Of a stretch of 64,000 nt of DNA, positions 28,328 through 37,112 are shown piece by piece. This DNA is from JAGLOK01 sp963676355 (GTDB lineage Bacteria; Bacillota; Clostridia; Christensenellales; UMGS416), in contig OY781093.1 of the NCBI GenBank assembly GCA_963676355.1, positions 1,240,001-1,304,000 on the forward strand, given 5' to 3'. The position numbers and the translations under genes are program-made. The notes beneath the pieces are model-generated. The model worked only from the letters and a program-made list of their open reading frames with translations. It was not told where the DNA came from and searched no databases. Each line of letters opens with the position of its first letter. The stretch's first letter is position 1.

Positions 28328-29151
28328 ACAACAAATTGATATTACCTAGTGTCGGGTTTGGTACTTATCTTTTAAGTGGTAAGGAAGCGCAGAAAGCAAC
28401 AAAAGTTGCAATAGATTGTGGTTATAGACTGATAGATACAGGTGCATTATATGGCAATGAAATAGCACTAAGAAAAGCATTTAGAGAACATGAGTGTAAT
28501 CGTGAAGATTTAATAATAACAAGCAAGCTTTGGAATTCAAAACGAAAGTATGAAGATGCTATAACTTCATGCAAGCAAAGTCTTAAGCGACTAGGGCTTG
28601 ATTATCTTGATTTGTACCTTGTTCATTGGCCAGCATCACCAGCTATTTATGAAAACTGGAGAGAAATCAATGCAGATTGTTGGCGCGCAATGGAAACACT
28701 TAAGCTAGAGGGATTGGTCAAAAATATTGGAGTGTGCAATTATTTACCGCACCATATTGATGAGTTGATGAAGACCGCTAAAATGAAGCCTGCGGTTAAT
28801 CAAATAGAATTGCATCCAGGATTTTTGAAAGCTGAAAGGTTGGAATATTGCCAAAAGATGGGGATTACGGTTGAAGCATGGAGCCCGCTTGGTAAAGGAA
28901 GTCTTTTGCATAATGAAACATTAGAACAAATATCTACAAAGTATGAAAAATCCACTGCACAAATATGTTTGAGATGGTGTATTCAACATGGAGCAACAGC
29001 ACTACCAAAATCAGCAAAACCTGAAAGAATAAGAGAAAATATAGACGTGTTTGATTTTAAACTCAGTAACGAGGACATGCAGAGAATTGATGCAATGCCG
29101 TTCTCGGGTGGTTCAGGTTTTGATCCTGAAACTATTACAATATGTGATTAA
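28324..29151 (+). CDS. Aldo-keto reductase
   Basis: A 275-residue NADPH-type AKR with the full tetrad: Asp38 (RLIDTGALYGNE), Tyr43, Lys68 (ITSKLW) and His101 (LVHWP). The NADPH-site LPKSAKPERIREN is present. Normal family length. It is the last gene of the FkbH/MBOAT operon (ATGA overlap), so it probably reduces an aldehyde or ketone precursor or product of the acyl unit; a general stress reductase is possible. Confidence 0.85.
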   Translation: MNNKLILPSVGFGTYLLSGKEAQKATKVAIDCGYRLIDTGALYGNEIALRKAFREHECNREDLIITSKLWNSKRKYEDAITSCKQSLKRLGLDYLDLYLVHWPASPAIYENWREINADCWRAMETLKLEGLVKNIGVCNYLPHHIDELMKTAKMKPAVNQIELHPGFLKAERLEYCQKMGITVEAWSPLGKGSLLHNETLEQISTKYEKSTAQICLRWCIQHGATALPKSAKPERIRENIDVFDFKLSNEDMQRIDAMPFSGGSGFDPETITICD

Positions 29152-29498
29152 GATAAAATATATAGAGAGGTTACCGCTTAAGTTTTAGAATATGGAGTAA
29201 TCATATGTAAGTGGGAATCCGATGATATAGTTCGAATTTAATATGAATATAAAAGTGAAAGTATATAATATTACGTTGACAAATGTTGATTTTTTATAAG
29301 TTGCAGGGGCTCACTGATGTAGTAAGACTGGGGTCAGGCCAGTTGACAAAGCGGACTTTGCTTTATACATTTCATAGCAGATGGGTCGAAACAAAGTAAG
29401 CATATTTAAAGCAGAATAGACAAAGAAAAAACATAGATTCATAAATCGCGTTTTTGGCGCGATTTTCTTATAGTTTAATTAAAAGATATAAAAGTATA
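29152..29498. other. Intergenic stretch after the FkbH/MBOAT operon
   Basis: No gene is seen. It contains a short inverted repeat around AAAGCGGACTTTGCTTT (29358-29374) and the terminator-like hairpin at 29443-29465. Confidence 0.5.
29443..29465 (+). terminator. Terminator-like hairpin
   Basis: AAATCGCG (29443-29450) and CGCGATTT (29458-29465) form an 8-bp stem with a 7-nt loop, followed by TCTTAT. The T-tail is weak. Confidence 0.55.
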
Positions 29499-29528
29499 TT
29501 GACTTGTAATTAAAAGTAAAAGTATATT
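29499..29528 (+). promoter_or_regulatory. Promoter of the anchored hydrolase gene
   Basis: TTGACT (29499-29504), 18-bp spacer, TATATT (29523-29528), 34 nt before ATG 29562. AAAGTATATT is repeated just upstream of and within the element. Confidence 0.5.
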
Positions 29529-29561
29529 TAGAGCAGATATAAACTAGAAAGAGAGAAATTG

Positions 29562-30797
29562 ATGAAAAATAATTCAGGCAAAAGATGGACTAGGATTTTA
29601 GTGAAAATTTTAATAGGGGCTTTATGTCTTGGATTTGTTCTTTTCGCATTTCGACTGGAAGTGGCAAAAGTTATGATGAAACTGGGAGTCTTTAGCGATT
29701 CTGAACAAAGCACACTTACAGTAAATATTGATGAAGATGCTAATTTTCCTGAAGTAACAGGTGAATATAATGTGGGCAGAACAAAGCTTATGATGAATGA
29801 TTATGCAAGGTATAACATTTATTCACCGACGGAGGATGAAGATAAATACGTTAAATACGTTGTTAATGCATATTATCCAACAGAGGATGAAGGCGTGCCT
29901 TCAAGCTACGTATCGGATGAATATAACGAGCTTTTTAAGCAGGTGGCTGCAAATGAAAAAGGAGAGTCACCATTAGTATATTTAAAACAAAATGCTATAG
30001 ATGATGCGAAGTGCGCAAAAACGGATGGCGGATTTCCTGTTGTAATCTTCGCTCCGGGCGGTAGTTGGCCTATTGAGCTATATAGCTATCTGTTTGAAGA
30101 GATGGCAAGCCACGGCTATATTGTTTTTGCTGTTACAGACCCAGTGTCATCACCTGTAATAGGGCTTCCTGACGGAAGCGCATATTCTCCGGCTCAGCTT
30201 GGGTATAGCGATACATTTATAGCTTCTATGATAGGCTACAAAGAACAAAAGGAAATGGTCAACTATACTTTCGACAATAGCAATACATTTGAGATACTAC
30301 ACATGGTGCGCTCTCTAAATTCATTAAACGAGTCGGAAGGGATATTTAAAGACAGGATTTCATTAGGCGATGTAGTTGTGTCAGGTCACTCGATAGGCGG
30401 AGCTTCTGCGGTGAATGCAGCCCTAAAAGAAGCACAGATTGATGGAGTTATAATCTATGATAGCTATATATTCCATGTGCTAGCAGCCGATGCACCTGAG
30501 CTTAGTGTTCCTTCACTGTATATCGAGGCGGAAGGCATAGAATATGACGAGGAAGAGTTTAAAACTGTTGCTACACAAAACAAACAGGTTGTAGAATATA
30601 TTGAGCGTTCAGGCAAAAGTGAGCATATGGTGCTTGAAGGCGCTGCACATGCATCATTTATGGTTGACTTATTGATTGGTATAGACCAAGAGCAGGCACA
30701 AGAGGATGCTTTAATAAAAGGCGTTTCAAAGAATACGCTCATTAGGACTGTCGTGGATGAGAGCCTTATGTTTTTAAAAGAGAGGTTTAGGGAATAA
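29562..30797 (+). CDS. Membrane-anchored alpha/beta hydrolase (PAF-acetylhydrolase-like)
   Basis: A 411-residue extracytoplasmic hydrolase. One N-terminal membrane helix (about 10-33) is followed by an alpha/beta-hydrolase core: oxyanion region VVIFAPGGSWP, nucleophile elbow VVSGHSIGGASA, acid region around SYIFHVLAAD/LYIEAEG, and catalytic His in EGAAHASF. This resembles PAF-acetylhydrolase/dienelactone-hydrolase proteins that cleave ester bonds of lipids or surface groups. ATG 29562 is preferred over the TTG at 29559 because of the purine-rich site GAAAGAGAGAA. It lies next to an O-acylation operon but has its own promoter; an opposing esterase role is only a guess. Confidence 0.75.
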   Translation: MKNNSGKRWTRILVKILIGALCLGFVLFAFRLEVAKVMMKLGVFSDSEQSTLTVNIDEDANFPEVTGEYNVGRTKLMMNDYARYNIYSPTEDEDKYVKYVVNAYYPTEDEGVPSSYVSDEYNELFKQVAANEKGESPLVYLKQNAIDDAKCAKTDGGFPVVIFAPGGSWPIELYSYLFEEMASHGYIVFAVTDPVSSPVIGLPDGSAYSPAQLGYSDTFIASMIGYKEQKEMVNYTFDNSNTFEILHMVRSLNSLNESEGIFKDRISLGDVVVSGHSIGGASAVNAALKEAQIDGVIIYDSYIFHVLAADAPELSVPSLYIEAEGIEYDEEEFKTVATQNKQVVEYIERSGKSEHMVLEGAAHASFMVDLLIGIDQEQAQEDALIKGVSKNTLIRTVVDESLMFLKERFRE

Positions 30798-30822
30798 TTA
30801 TACAAAAGGGGATTGAAGGAAA

Positions 30823-31140
30823 TTGGCTTTCATTCCAGCAGTAGAATTATCCTACTTTAAAAAACAAGAGCAGAAATGGCTATATAGTAATCTGGCACGT
30901 GAAGAATATTTCGGTGTGCCTCTTGAACTTGTAAGAAAGTTGAAAGGCATAAGTCAAAACGGTAAACTGACTGAAAAGAAAATAGATGATATGATTGTTG
31001 CAAAGGTACAAACACCCTCCAAACAGATTAAAGTAGCACGAAAGGTACTAGATAAGTATTTAGACACGGATACTACACCAAAAGATTGTGATGAAGTTAT
31101 TGATAAGGCACTTTAAGAATGATTTAAGAGACATCCCGAA
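30823..31140 (+). pseudogene. Third ParB-like copy, C-terminal fragment
   Basis: LAFIPAVELSY, KLKGISQNGKLT and DTTPKDCDEVIDKAL match the C-terminal half of the ParB-like protein at 2831-3736 (LAFIPAVELSY, KLKGISQNGKLT, DTTPKEYEV). A stop after KAL precedes a decayed F-K-R-H-P. The N-terminal ParB fold is missing. The nucleotide sequence is more diverged than that between the other two copies, so it is an older or independently acquired remnant. Confidence 0.75.
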
Positions 31141-31270
31141 AAAATGAATATCGCATTAAAAAACAAGGAAATATCTGAGAGGTGATAGTCAATTATGAGC
31201 TTAAAAAGATAGACTTAATTGGTCTATATTTTTATGAAATATGATTGATACCATTTATGTCAAGTCTGCC

Positions 31271-31298
31271 AGTCCACTCCTAAGGGGGTGGACTTTTT
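31271..31298 (+). terminator. Intrinsic terminator
   Basis: AGTCCAC (31271-31277) pairs with GTGGACT (31288-31294), with a 10-nt loop TCCTAAGGGG that can partly close, followed by TTTTT. It lies downstream of the ParB fragment with no intact gene directly before it. Confidence 0.7.
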
Positions 31299-31460
31299 GT
31301 AATAATCTTTGACCAATTCACAAAAATTATTAAATAAAAATCTGAGAAATTAAGTAGCTTATGTTAATAAAGATAAGTCGTTGGTGAAATGAATTTAATT
31401 ATAAAGTTATTGATTATCTTCTAATAGTCATTGATTTTTTAACATCTTACTAAAAAATGC

Positions 31461-31491
31461 TTGCAGGTTACGTTACGTAATGTTTTAAAAT
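31461..31491 (+). promoter_or_regulatory. MerR-type promoter with 19-bp spacer and operator dyad
   Basis: TTGCAG (31461-31466) and TAAAAT (31486-31491) are separated by 19 bp, the over-long spacer typical of MerR-regulated promoters. Inside the spacer lies the dyad TTACGT-T-ACGTAA (31468-31480). The next gene is a MerR-family regulator with AAGGAGG upstream, so this is an auto-regulated operon promoter. Confidence 0.75.
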
Positions 31492-31519
31492 GGTATTATA
31501 AGAAAGGAGGTACTGAATA

Positions 31520-32254
31520 ATGGCAGAAAAGACGTATAAAACAGGTGAAGTAGCAAAGCTTGCAGGTATTACTATCAGAACACTTAGATATTATGATTCA
31601 ATTAATTTGCTAAAACCTAGCAAAGTACTGAGAAATGGTCATAGGCAATATAACAATGAAGATATTGAGAAGCTGCAATTGATTATTGGCCTTAAACTAT
31701 TGGATTTTTCATTAGTTGATATAAAAGAATACATAAGTAAACCTAATATAGATTTAATGTCTATACTAGATTATCAAGATGATATGATTCAAAGAAAAAT
31801 TTCTTTATATAAAGATATTCGCGATAAGATAGCTCTTATAAAAGAGCATTTTAAAGATGAAAATCGCAATGTTAAGGATATATTTTCTATGTATGAGATG
31901 ATTCAGATGGTCAAACACAATGAAATTGCAAAAAAATATATAACTGATGATTGGGATGAAAGCAAACTGGAGAGCATGCATGAACAAGAAGATTATCATG
32001 ATGATCTTAATAAGTCACTAGTTTTATTGGCACAAGATGCAAGTAAGTTGAATGACGAGGACGTACTATTTATAAAAAACACATTTATAGGTTTTATTAA
32101 TACTTATTTTAATGGAGTTAATGAAGAAACAATAGGTAAAACAACATTGATGTTAACTGAGATGACTAAAAAAGATACATTGACAAATAATCTCAGATTA
32201 GAAGAAATAGATTTATATAATTGGTTAACTGACAATTTAATTTGGAGGAAATAA
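31520..32254 (+). CDS. MerR-family transcription regulator
   Basis: A 244-residue regulator with the MerR N-terminal winged helix: YKTGEVAKLAGITIRTLRYY, DSINLLKPSKVLRNGHRQY, then a long dimerisation coiled coil (about 85-120). The C-terminal 110 residues are acidic and helical, resembling ligand-binding TipAS-like ends, without the Cys set of metal-sensing MerR proteins. So a drug-like or organic inducer is more likely than a metal. It heads the operon with an SDR and a MATE pump (3-nt gaps) and sits behind a 19-bp-spacer promoter. Confidence 0.85.
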   Translation: MAEKTYKTGEVAKLAGITIRTLRYYDSINLLKPSKVLRNGHRQYNNEDIEKLQLIIGLKLLDFSLVDIKEYISKPNIDLMSILDYQDDMIQRKISLYKDIRDKIALIKEHFKDENRNVKDIFSMYEMIQMVKHNEIAKKYITDDWDESKLESMHEQEDYHDDLNKSLVLLAQDASKLNDEDVLFIKNTFIGFINTYFNGVNEETIGKTTLMLTEMTKKDTLTNNLRLEEIDLYNWLTDNLIWRK

Positions 32255-32257
32255 TTA

Positions 32258-33073
32258 ATGATTAAAACAATAGCAATTACAGGATCAAACAGTGGTATAG
32301 GAAAAGCTTTAGCATATAATCTGGCAGAAAGAAATCACAACATATTACTCATTGCAAGAGACTCATCAAAGACTGATGCAGTTTACAGTGATCTTGTAGA
32401 TAAATATGGTGACAAAATCGAACTGATAAAGGGAGATTTATCAAAACCTGATGATATAAAAGGAATACTTGATCAACTATGTGAAAAAGATAAAATTGAT
32501 ATATTAATAAATAATGCTGGACTATTAAAGTTAAAAGAAGAAATAACAGAAGAGAATATCGAAATGACAATGAGTGTAAATTATTTAGCTACATATAGAT
32601 TAACTATGGGGTTAATCTTGGCTGGCAAAAAACCAAAAAGAATATTAAATGTATCTTCAGAACTCTTTAAGAAAGGGAAAATAGACTTCGATCAGATGTT
32701 TAAACCTACAAAGTATAAAGGTGCAGAAGCATATAATAACTCAAAGTTAGCAATCATAGCTCTTAGCAGTGAGATTTATGATAGATATGGTACGGATATT
32801 GAGGTAGTTGGACTTCATCCGGGAGTTGTCGCAACCGATGCATCTAGGGATTATCCCAAATGGATAAGCAAATTGATGAATAAGATGCTTGAAAAACCGG
32901 ACATAGCAGCTAGTAAAATTGTTAAGGTTGTGCTAAATGAGAAAATCAATAATGGTTACTATTACAACCAAGAAAATGTTAATGAAAAACTGGACACATA
33001 TATAGATAAAGAAATATCTGCACAATTATTTGAAATATCTAAAAAGTATCTAATAGGGTCAAAGGAGATATAA
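32258..33073 (+). CDS. Short-chain dehydrogenase/reductase
   Basis: A 271-residue classical SDR: TGSNSGIG (residues 8-15) for cofactor binding, NNAG (about 86-89), catalytic Ser in NVSSEL and the YxxxK pair in AYNNSKLAI, followed by LHPGVVATD. It lies between the MerR regulator and the MATE pump with 3-nt gaps, so it may modify the exported compound by reduction or oxidation before or instead of efflux. Substrate unknown. Confidence 0.85.
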   Translation: MIKTIAITGSNSGIGKALAYNLAERNHNILLIARDSSKTDAVYSDLVDKYGDKIELIKGDLSKPDDIKGILDQLCEKDKIDILINNAGLLKLKEEITEENIEMTMSVNYLATYRLTMGLILAGKKPKRILNVSSELFKKGKIDFDQMFKPTKYKGAEAYNNSKLAIIALSSEIYDRYGTDIEVVGLHPGVVATDASRDYPKWISKLMNKMLEKPDIAASKIVKVVLNEKINNGYYYNQENVNEKLDTYIDKEISAQLFEISKKYLIGSKEI

Positions 33074-33076
33074 AGC

Positions 33077-34447
33077 ATGGAATTTGAGTTCGACGATAAA
33101 ACGAAAATGCTATTTGAGAAAGAGAAGATGGGTAAACTTCTTTTTATGATGCCCTTTCCTGTAATAATAGCAATAATAATAAGCGCAATATATAATATCG
33201 CAGATACCATATATATCGGCAGAAGCGTTGGTACTTTAGGAGTTGCTGGTATTGGAATAGGTTTTCCTATACAGCTCATGGTTAACTCACTAGGTCTGCT
33301 GATTGGTATGGGTGGTTCATCTGTTATATCAAGAGCATTAGGAAATAAAAACTTATCAAAAGCTAACAGTACAATTGGGATGACCTTCCTAATAGGGATT
33401 ATTCTATATGTAATAATATTAGTATCAACTATGCCATCTTTAGAAAGTGTAGTAAAAGGACTTGGCGCAACAGATGAGATTATCCCATATGCAATGGATT
33501 ATTTAAAAATAATTATCCCAGGTTCTATCTTTATCTTGCTTGCAGTTGGTATAGGTAACTTATTTATGGCACAAGGAAAGCCAGAGTTATCAATGATGCA
33601 ATTGGTTGTTGGGGCAATACTGAATATAGCACTCGATCCACTATTCATTTTTGTATTTAAAATGGGTATCAAGGGTGCTGCTATTGCAACTGTAATAAGC
33701 CAAGGATTATCTTTTGCAATGGTCATGTATTTTCAGTTCTCAAAAAGAACGAGTTTGATTCCGAAGTTTAAGGATTTTATACAGATAAAGTTCAAAATAA
33801 TTGGTGAGGTTATCTCTCTTGGAACACCAGCTTTCTTACAGGAAGTAGGAGCATCAGTACTGATTGTTGTTGTTAATAATGTATTATTTAGAATTGGTGG
33901 TGCTGCAACAACGTCATTGCTTGCAGTCTTTGGAATACTCAACAAAATGCTTATATTCCTCATTACCCCATTAATAGGAATAGCACAAGGCTTTATGCCT
34001 ATTGCAGGATATAATTTTGGAGCAAAGAACTTTGAACGGATAAAAGAGGCATTCAAAAAAGCATCTATAAGTGCATTTTTGCTAACACTTGCAATAATCG
34101 CTATTGTATTTTTAATACCTTCTAACATATTATCTTTATTTACAAACGATAAAGCGTTAATTGATGCAGGAATACTGCCTCTAAGGATAATGTATATAGC
34201 ACTACCTTTTGTTACATATAATGTAATGGCATCTATGTATTTTATGGGGATTGGTAAAGCAATACCGGCAGCCATCCTATCTCTTGCAAGGCAGGTAATA
34301 ATACTGATTCCACTATTATTAGTATTATCAAGAATATTTGGGTTAACTGGACTATGGGTTTCATTCCCAATTGCTGATATATTATCGGTTATTGTTGCGC
34401 TAATATGGATGAAAAAAGAAATGTATTCAATCAGTAAAGTTAGATGA
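33077..34447 (+). CDS. MATE-family multidrug efflux transporter
   Basis: A 456-residue inner-membrane protein with 12 predicted helices in two similar halves. MATE hallmarks include IYNIADTIYIGRSVG in helix 1, MGGSSVISRALGN and the half-repeat PLIGIAQGFMPIAGYNFGA. MATE pumps exchange Na+ or H+ for cationic drugs. Last gene of the MerR operon and followed by a terminator. Confidence 0.9.
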   Translation: MEFEFDDKTKMLFEKEKMGKLLFMMPFPVIIAIIISAIYNIADTIYIGRSVGTLGVAGIGIGFPIQLMVNSLGLLIGMGGSSVISRALGNKNLSKANSTIGMTFLIGIILYVIILVSTMPSLESVVKGLGATDEIIPYAMDYLKIIIPGSIFILLAVGIGNLFMAQGKPELSMMQLVVGAILNIALDPLFIFVFKMGIKGAAIATVISQGLSFAMVMYFQFSKRTSLIPKFKDFIQIKFKIIGEVISLGTPAFLQEVGASVLIVVVNNVLFRIGGAATTSLLAVFGILNKMLIFLITPLIGIAQGFMPIAGYNFGAKNFERIKEAFKKASISAFLLTLAIIAIVFLIPSNILSLFTNDKALIDAGILPLRIMYIALPFVTYNVMASMYFMGIGKAIPAAILSLARQVIILIPLLLVLSRIFGLTGLWVSFPIADILSVIVALIWMKKEMYSISKVR

Positions 34448-34598
34448 AATGTTAACAAGCATATGCTTTGTAATACTTTACTTCTAAATACAGAGTTATA
34501 ATTAGTATATAAATTGCACTTATATTAAGATAATTATGTATTAACACTAAGAAATATGATAAGAATAATACAAAAAACATAAAATAAACAGTCAATTG

Positions 34599-34628
34599 TG
34601 AGCTTGAAGAAAATCAGGCTCATTTTTT
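34599..34628 (+). terminator. Terminator after MATE gene
   Basis: TGAGCTTGA pairs with TCAGGCTCA (9 positions, one mismatch) around a 6-nt A-rich loop, followed directly by TTTTTT (34623-34628). The stop of the MATE gene is 150 nt upstream. Confidence 0.65.
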
Positions 34629-34635
34629 ATTTCGT

Positions 34636-35043
34636 ATGGATAACGAAAGACCTAATGTTGCAATCTGCCGAAGCCATGAGATGGGTATAATCCGTATGAT
34701 GGATATTATACTTGAGGAAGTGCGAAGTTCAACAGGCTTATTTATTACTACAGCACAAATTGAAAGTGTAATGAAAAACATACCATGTATGGTGGATGAA
34801 AAAGCAAAGGCAATAATCCAAAACAAAGGAAAAGAGTATATAGATATTCTATTGCGTATACTACTTGAAAGTGGCTTTGATATAAAAGCTATCCCAACTG
34901 TATTCTTAGGTGGTGGAGCTGCTCTGGTCGAGAAAAATGTAGAGCGAGAGCGTTATGCCAAGATGGAGTTTATCACAGATATAACTGCAAATGCTAGAGC
35001 CTTTGAAGCAGTAGCCAAAAGGATTAAAGGTAGCAGAATGTGA
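34636..35043 (+). pseudogene. ParM/Alp-type actin ATPase, 5'-truncated
   Basis: Plasmid ParM-like actins push replicons apart. Only the C-terminal half is present: ERPNVAICRSHEMGIIRMMD, a domain with TTAQIESVM, and the second phosphate/adenosine loop IPTVFLGGGAALVEKN. The N-terminal half with the first phosphate loop is missing; upstream is the MATE terminator. 135 residues against about 300 for the family. The reading frame is open, so a fragment may be made from ATG 34636, but it cannot bind ATP normally. It overlaps the ParR-like gene by 4 nt. Confidence 0.7.
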
Positions 35044-35315
35044 GTGAAAAATGCATTGCTTTTAGATTGAATTTAGATAAATATTCTCATAAAAAAGCAT
35101 ATGAAATATATCAGTCCATTCCTAACAGCCAAAAAAGTGATTACATGAGAATGACGATAATCTTAATGAACGATAGAAATGAGCTAATAAATTATATCAG
35201 TAATATGATTTCCAGTGATAATACAACGGTAGTTAACAATCCAATAAATAATGACATGGAAGTCTCAGATGAAATGCTAGATTATCTAATAGAATTTACT
35301 GTCAGGATTGTCTAG
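35040..35315 (+). CDS. ParR-like small partition adaptor
   Basis: A 91-residue protein starting at GTG 35040, overlapping the ParM stop (GTGA). The N-terminal half (AFRLNLDKYSHKKAYEIYQS) and the position right after an actin-like gene fit a ParR-type ribbon-helix-helix centromere binder. No helix-by-helix assignment is safe. With ParM truncated it has no working motor here, although it could still act as a repressor. Confidence 0.5.
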   Translation: MSEKCIAFRLNLDKYSHKKAYEIYQSIPNSQKSDYMRMTIILMNDRNELINYISNMISSDNTTVVNNPINNDMEVSDEMLDYLIEFTVRIV

Positions 35316-35366
35316 TAGAAAGTGCCCAATATATCGACCCCAGTGCAAGGTAGTTTTCACAAAAAT

Positions 35367-35444
35367 GACGGAAACACAACAATAAAAGCCGGAAACAGAA
35401 CAATATCTTAAAAGTGAAAAAATGGATGACGGAAACACAACAAT
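35367..35444 (+). repeat. Three 17-bp direct repeats, possible IS21-type end
   Basis: GACGGAAACACAACAAT at 35367-35383 and 35428-35444 and GCCGGAAACAGAACAAT at 35388-35404. Upstream, GTGCCCAATATATCGACCCC (35321-35340) together with these repeats resembles the multiple terminal repeats of IS21-family elements; no istA/istB is present. They could instead be iterons linked to the partition genes just before. Confidence 0.5.
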
Positions 35445-35553
35445 TTGCATCAGAAAAATTATAGAGATAAAACAATGCATTTCATATAATTGATTTCATA
35501 AAAGGTTTATTTTTCGGAAGAAAATGAACAGCCAACATTAAGGAGGTAGTCGA

Positions 35554-37062
35554 ATGACAAAGGGGAAAGATGCCATCATTGAAGTCAAAGATATGAGCAA
35601 AAACTTCGGTGTTACGCAGGCCTTGTCACATGTTGACTTTGTGGTAAAAACGGGTGAAATCAGAGGACTGATTGGCGAAAATGGTTCAGGCAAGTCCACA
35701 GTTTCATCTATTATTGCAGGGCTTATAAAAGCCTCAAGCGGCGATATGACATATAAAGGCAAGCAATGGAACCCAAATACCGTTTTGGAGGCTAATAAAG
35801 CAGGCATAGCTATGATAGTACAGGAAGCCGGTACAATTCCCGGCATCAGTGTCGCTGAAAATATTTTCCTTGGAGACTATGAGAATTTTAAAAAAGGATT
35901 GTTTATTGATAAAGCTGCCATGAACAGCGAAGCAAAGAAAGCTCTGGATAAAATAGGGGTAACAAATATTGAGCCAAATAATCTGACAGGTTTATATGAT
36001 ATCCAGCAGCGAAAGCTGATTGAAGTGGCAAAGGCAATGTATAGTGACCCGGATGTATTGATTATTGATGAAACAACGACAGCACTTTCTCAATACGGAA
36101 GAGATATCCTCTACAAAATAATGCATGAGCAGGCCAAGCTTGGAAAAGCAATCATGATTATAAGCCATGACTTGGATGAACTAATGGAACATTGTGATAC
36201 TCTTACTATTTTAAGGGATGGCGTGGTTATAGATAATCTAAAAAAACGTGACTATGACGAAAATGATATAAAGCAAAAAATGGTTGGCCGTGAGATTAGC
36301 GGTGAATACTACCGTGTTGACAACGATGGGTATGCAGATGAAGTAGTGCTGAAGGCTGACTATGTTACGACGATGGAAAAGATTATGAGCCTTAGTCTTG
36401 AGCTTCATAAAGGCGAGATATTGGGAATTGGCGGACTATCTGACTGTGGTATGCATGATTTGGGAAAAGCTCTGTATGGATTGGAAGATGTTGTCGACGG
36501 ATCGGTGATATTACAAAAAGAGGGCGATGTAAAGATAAAAAACGCAAAAACAGCATTCAAAAACGGCATGGGCTATGTTTCTAAGGACCGCGATATGGAA
36601 TCTTTGGAATTGGGTGCATCTATTCATGCAAATATTGCTTCTACAGGATATACAAAAAACAGGAAAGGGCTTTTCGTTTCACCAAAGCTGGAAGGTGACT
36701 ATGTCGGAAGACAGATAAAAAACCTGCTTATCAAATGTTCAGGGAGATGGCAGCAGGTAAGGGCACTGTCCGGAGGCAATAAGCAAAAGGTCGTGTTTGG
36801 AAAATGGGTTGCTGCAGACTCCGATGTTTTGATTTTGGACTGTCCAACGCGGGGAGTTGACATCGGAGTAAAGGCAGCTATGTACCAGCTAATTTATAAA
36901 ATGAAAAAAGAGGGTAAGTCAATTATTATGATTTCCGAAGAGTTGCCTGAACTTTGTGGTATGAGCGACCGACTTCTTATAATGAAAGACGGCAAAATCA
37001 ATGGAGAATTTCACAGAAAAGAAGGATATAAGGACCACGAACTGATAAATTATATGATTTAA
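35554..37062 (+). CDS. RbsA-like sugar ABC transporter ATPase
   Basis: A 502-residue double ATPase. First half: Walker A GENGSGKSTVSS (about 41-52), LSQYGRD-type spacer and Walker B DVLIIDETTTAL. Second half: degenerate P-loop (IGGLSDCGMHDLG), signature RALSGGNKQKVVFGKW and VLILDCPTRGVDIG. This is the RbsA/MglA layout, energising import of a sugar bound by the lipoprotein at 38185. Start follows AAGGAGG. First gene of the sulfated-sugar locus; two permeases and the binding protein follow. Confidence 0.9.
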   Translation: MTKGKDAIIEVKDMSKNFGVTQALSHVDFVVKTGEIRGLIGENGSGKSTVSSIIAGLIKASSGDMTYKGKQWNPNTVLEANKAGIAMIVQEAGTIPGISVAENIFLGDYENFKKGLFIDKAAMNSEAKKALDKIGVTNIEPNNLTGLYDIQQRKLIEVAKAMYSDPDVLIIDETTTALSQYGRDILYKIMHEQAKLGKAIMIISHDLDELMEHCDTLTILRDGVVIDNLKKRDYDENDIKQKMVGREISGEYYRVDNDGYADEVVLKADYVTTMEKIMSLSLELHKGEILGIGGLSDCGMHDLGKALYGLEDVVDGSVILQKEGDVKIKNAKTAFKNGMGYVSKDRDMESLELGASIHANIASTGYTKNRKGLFVSPKLEGDYVGRQIKNLLIKCSGRWQQVRALSGGNKQKVVFGKWVAADSDVLILDCPTRGVDIGVKAAMYQLIYKMKKEGKSIIMISEELPELCGMSDRLLIMKDGKINGEFHRKEGYKDHELINYMI

Positions 37063-37112
37063 CTTTAATTTTTATATAAATTGTAAATAAATTATTAGAA
37101 GGAGAAATGCTC

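Noticed and set aside
33733..34458. 241-codon minus-strand frame under the MATE gene
   Set aside because: Antisense shadow of a clear membrane transporter; no start signal and no recognisable protein.
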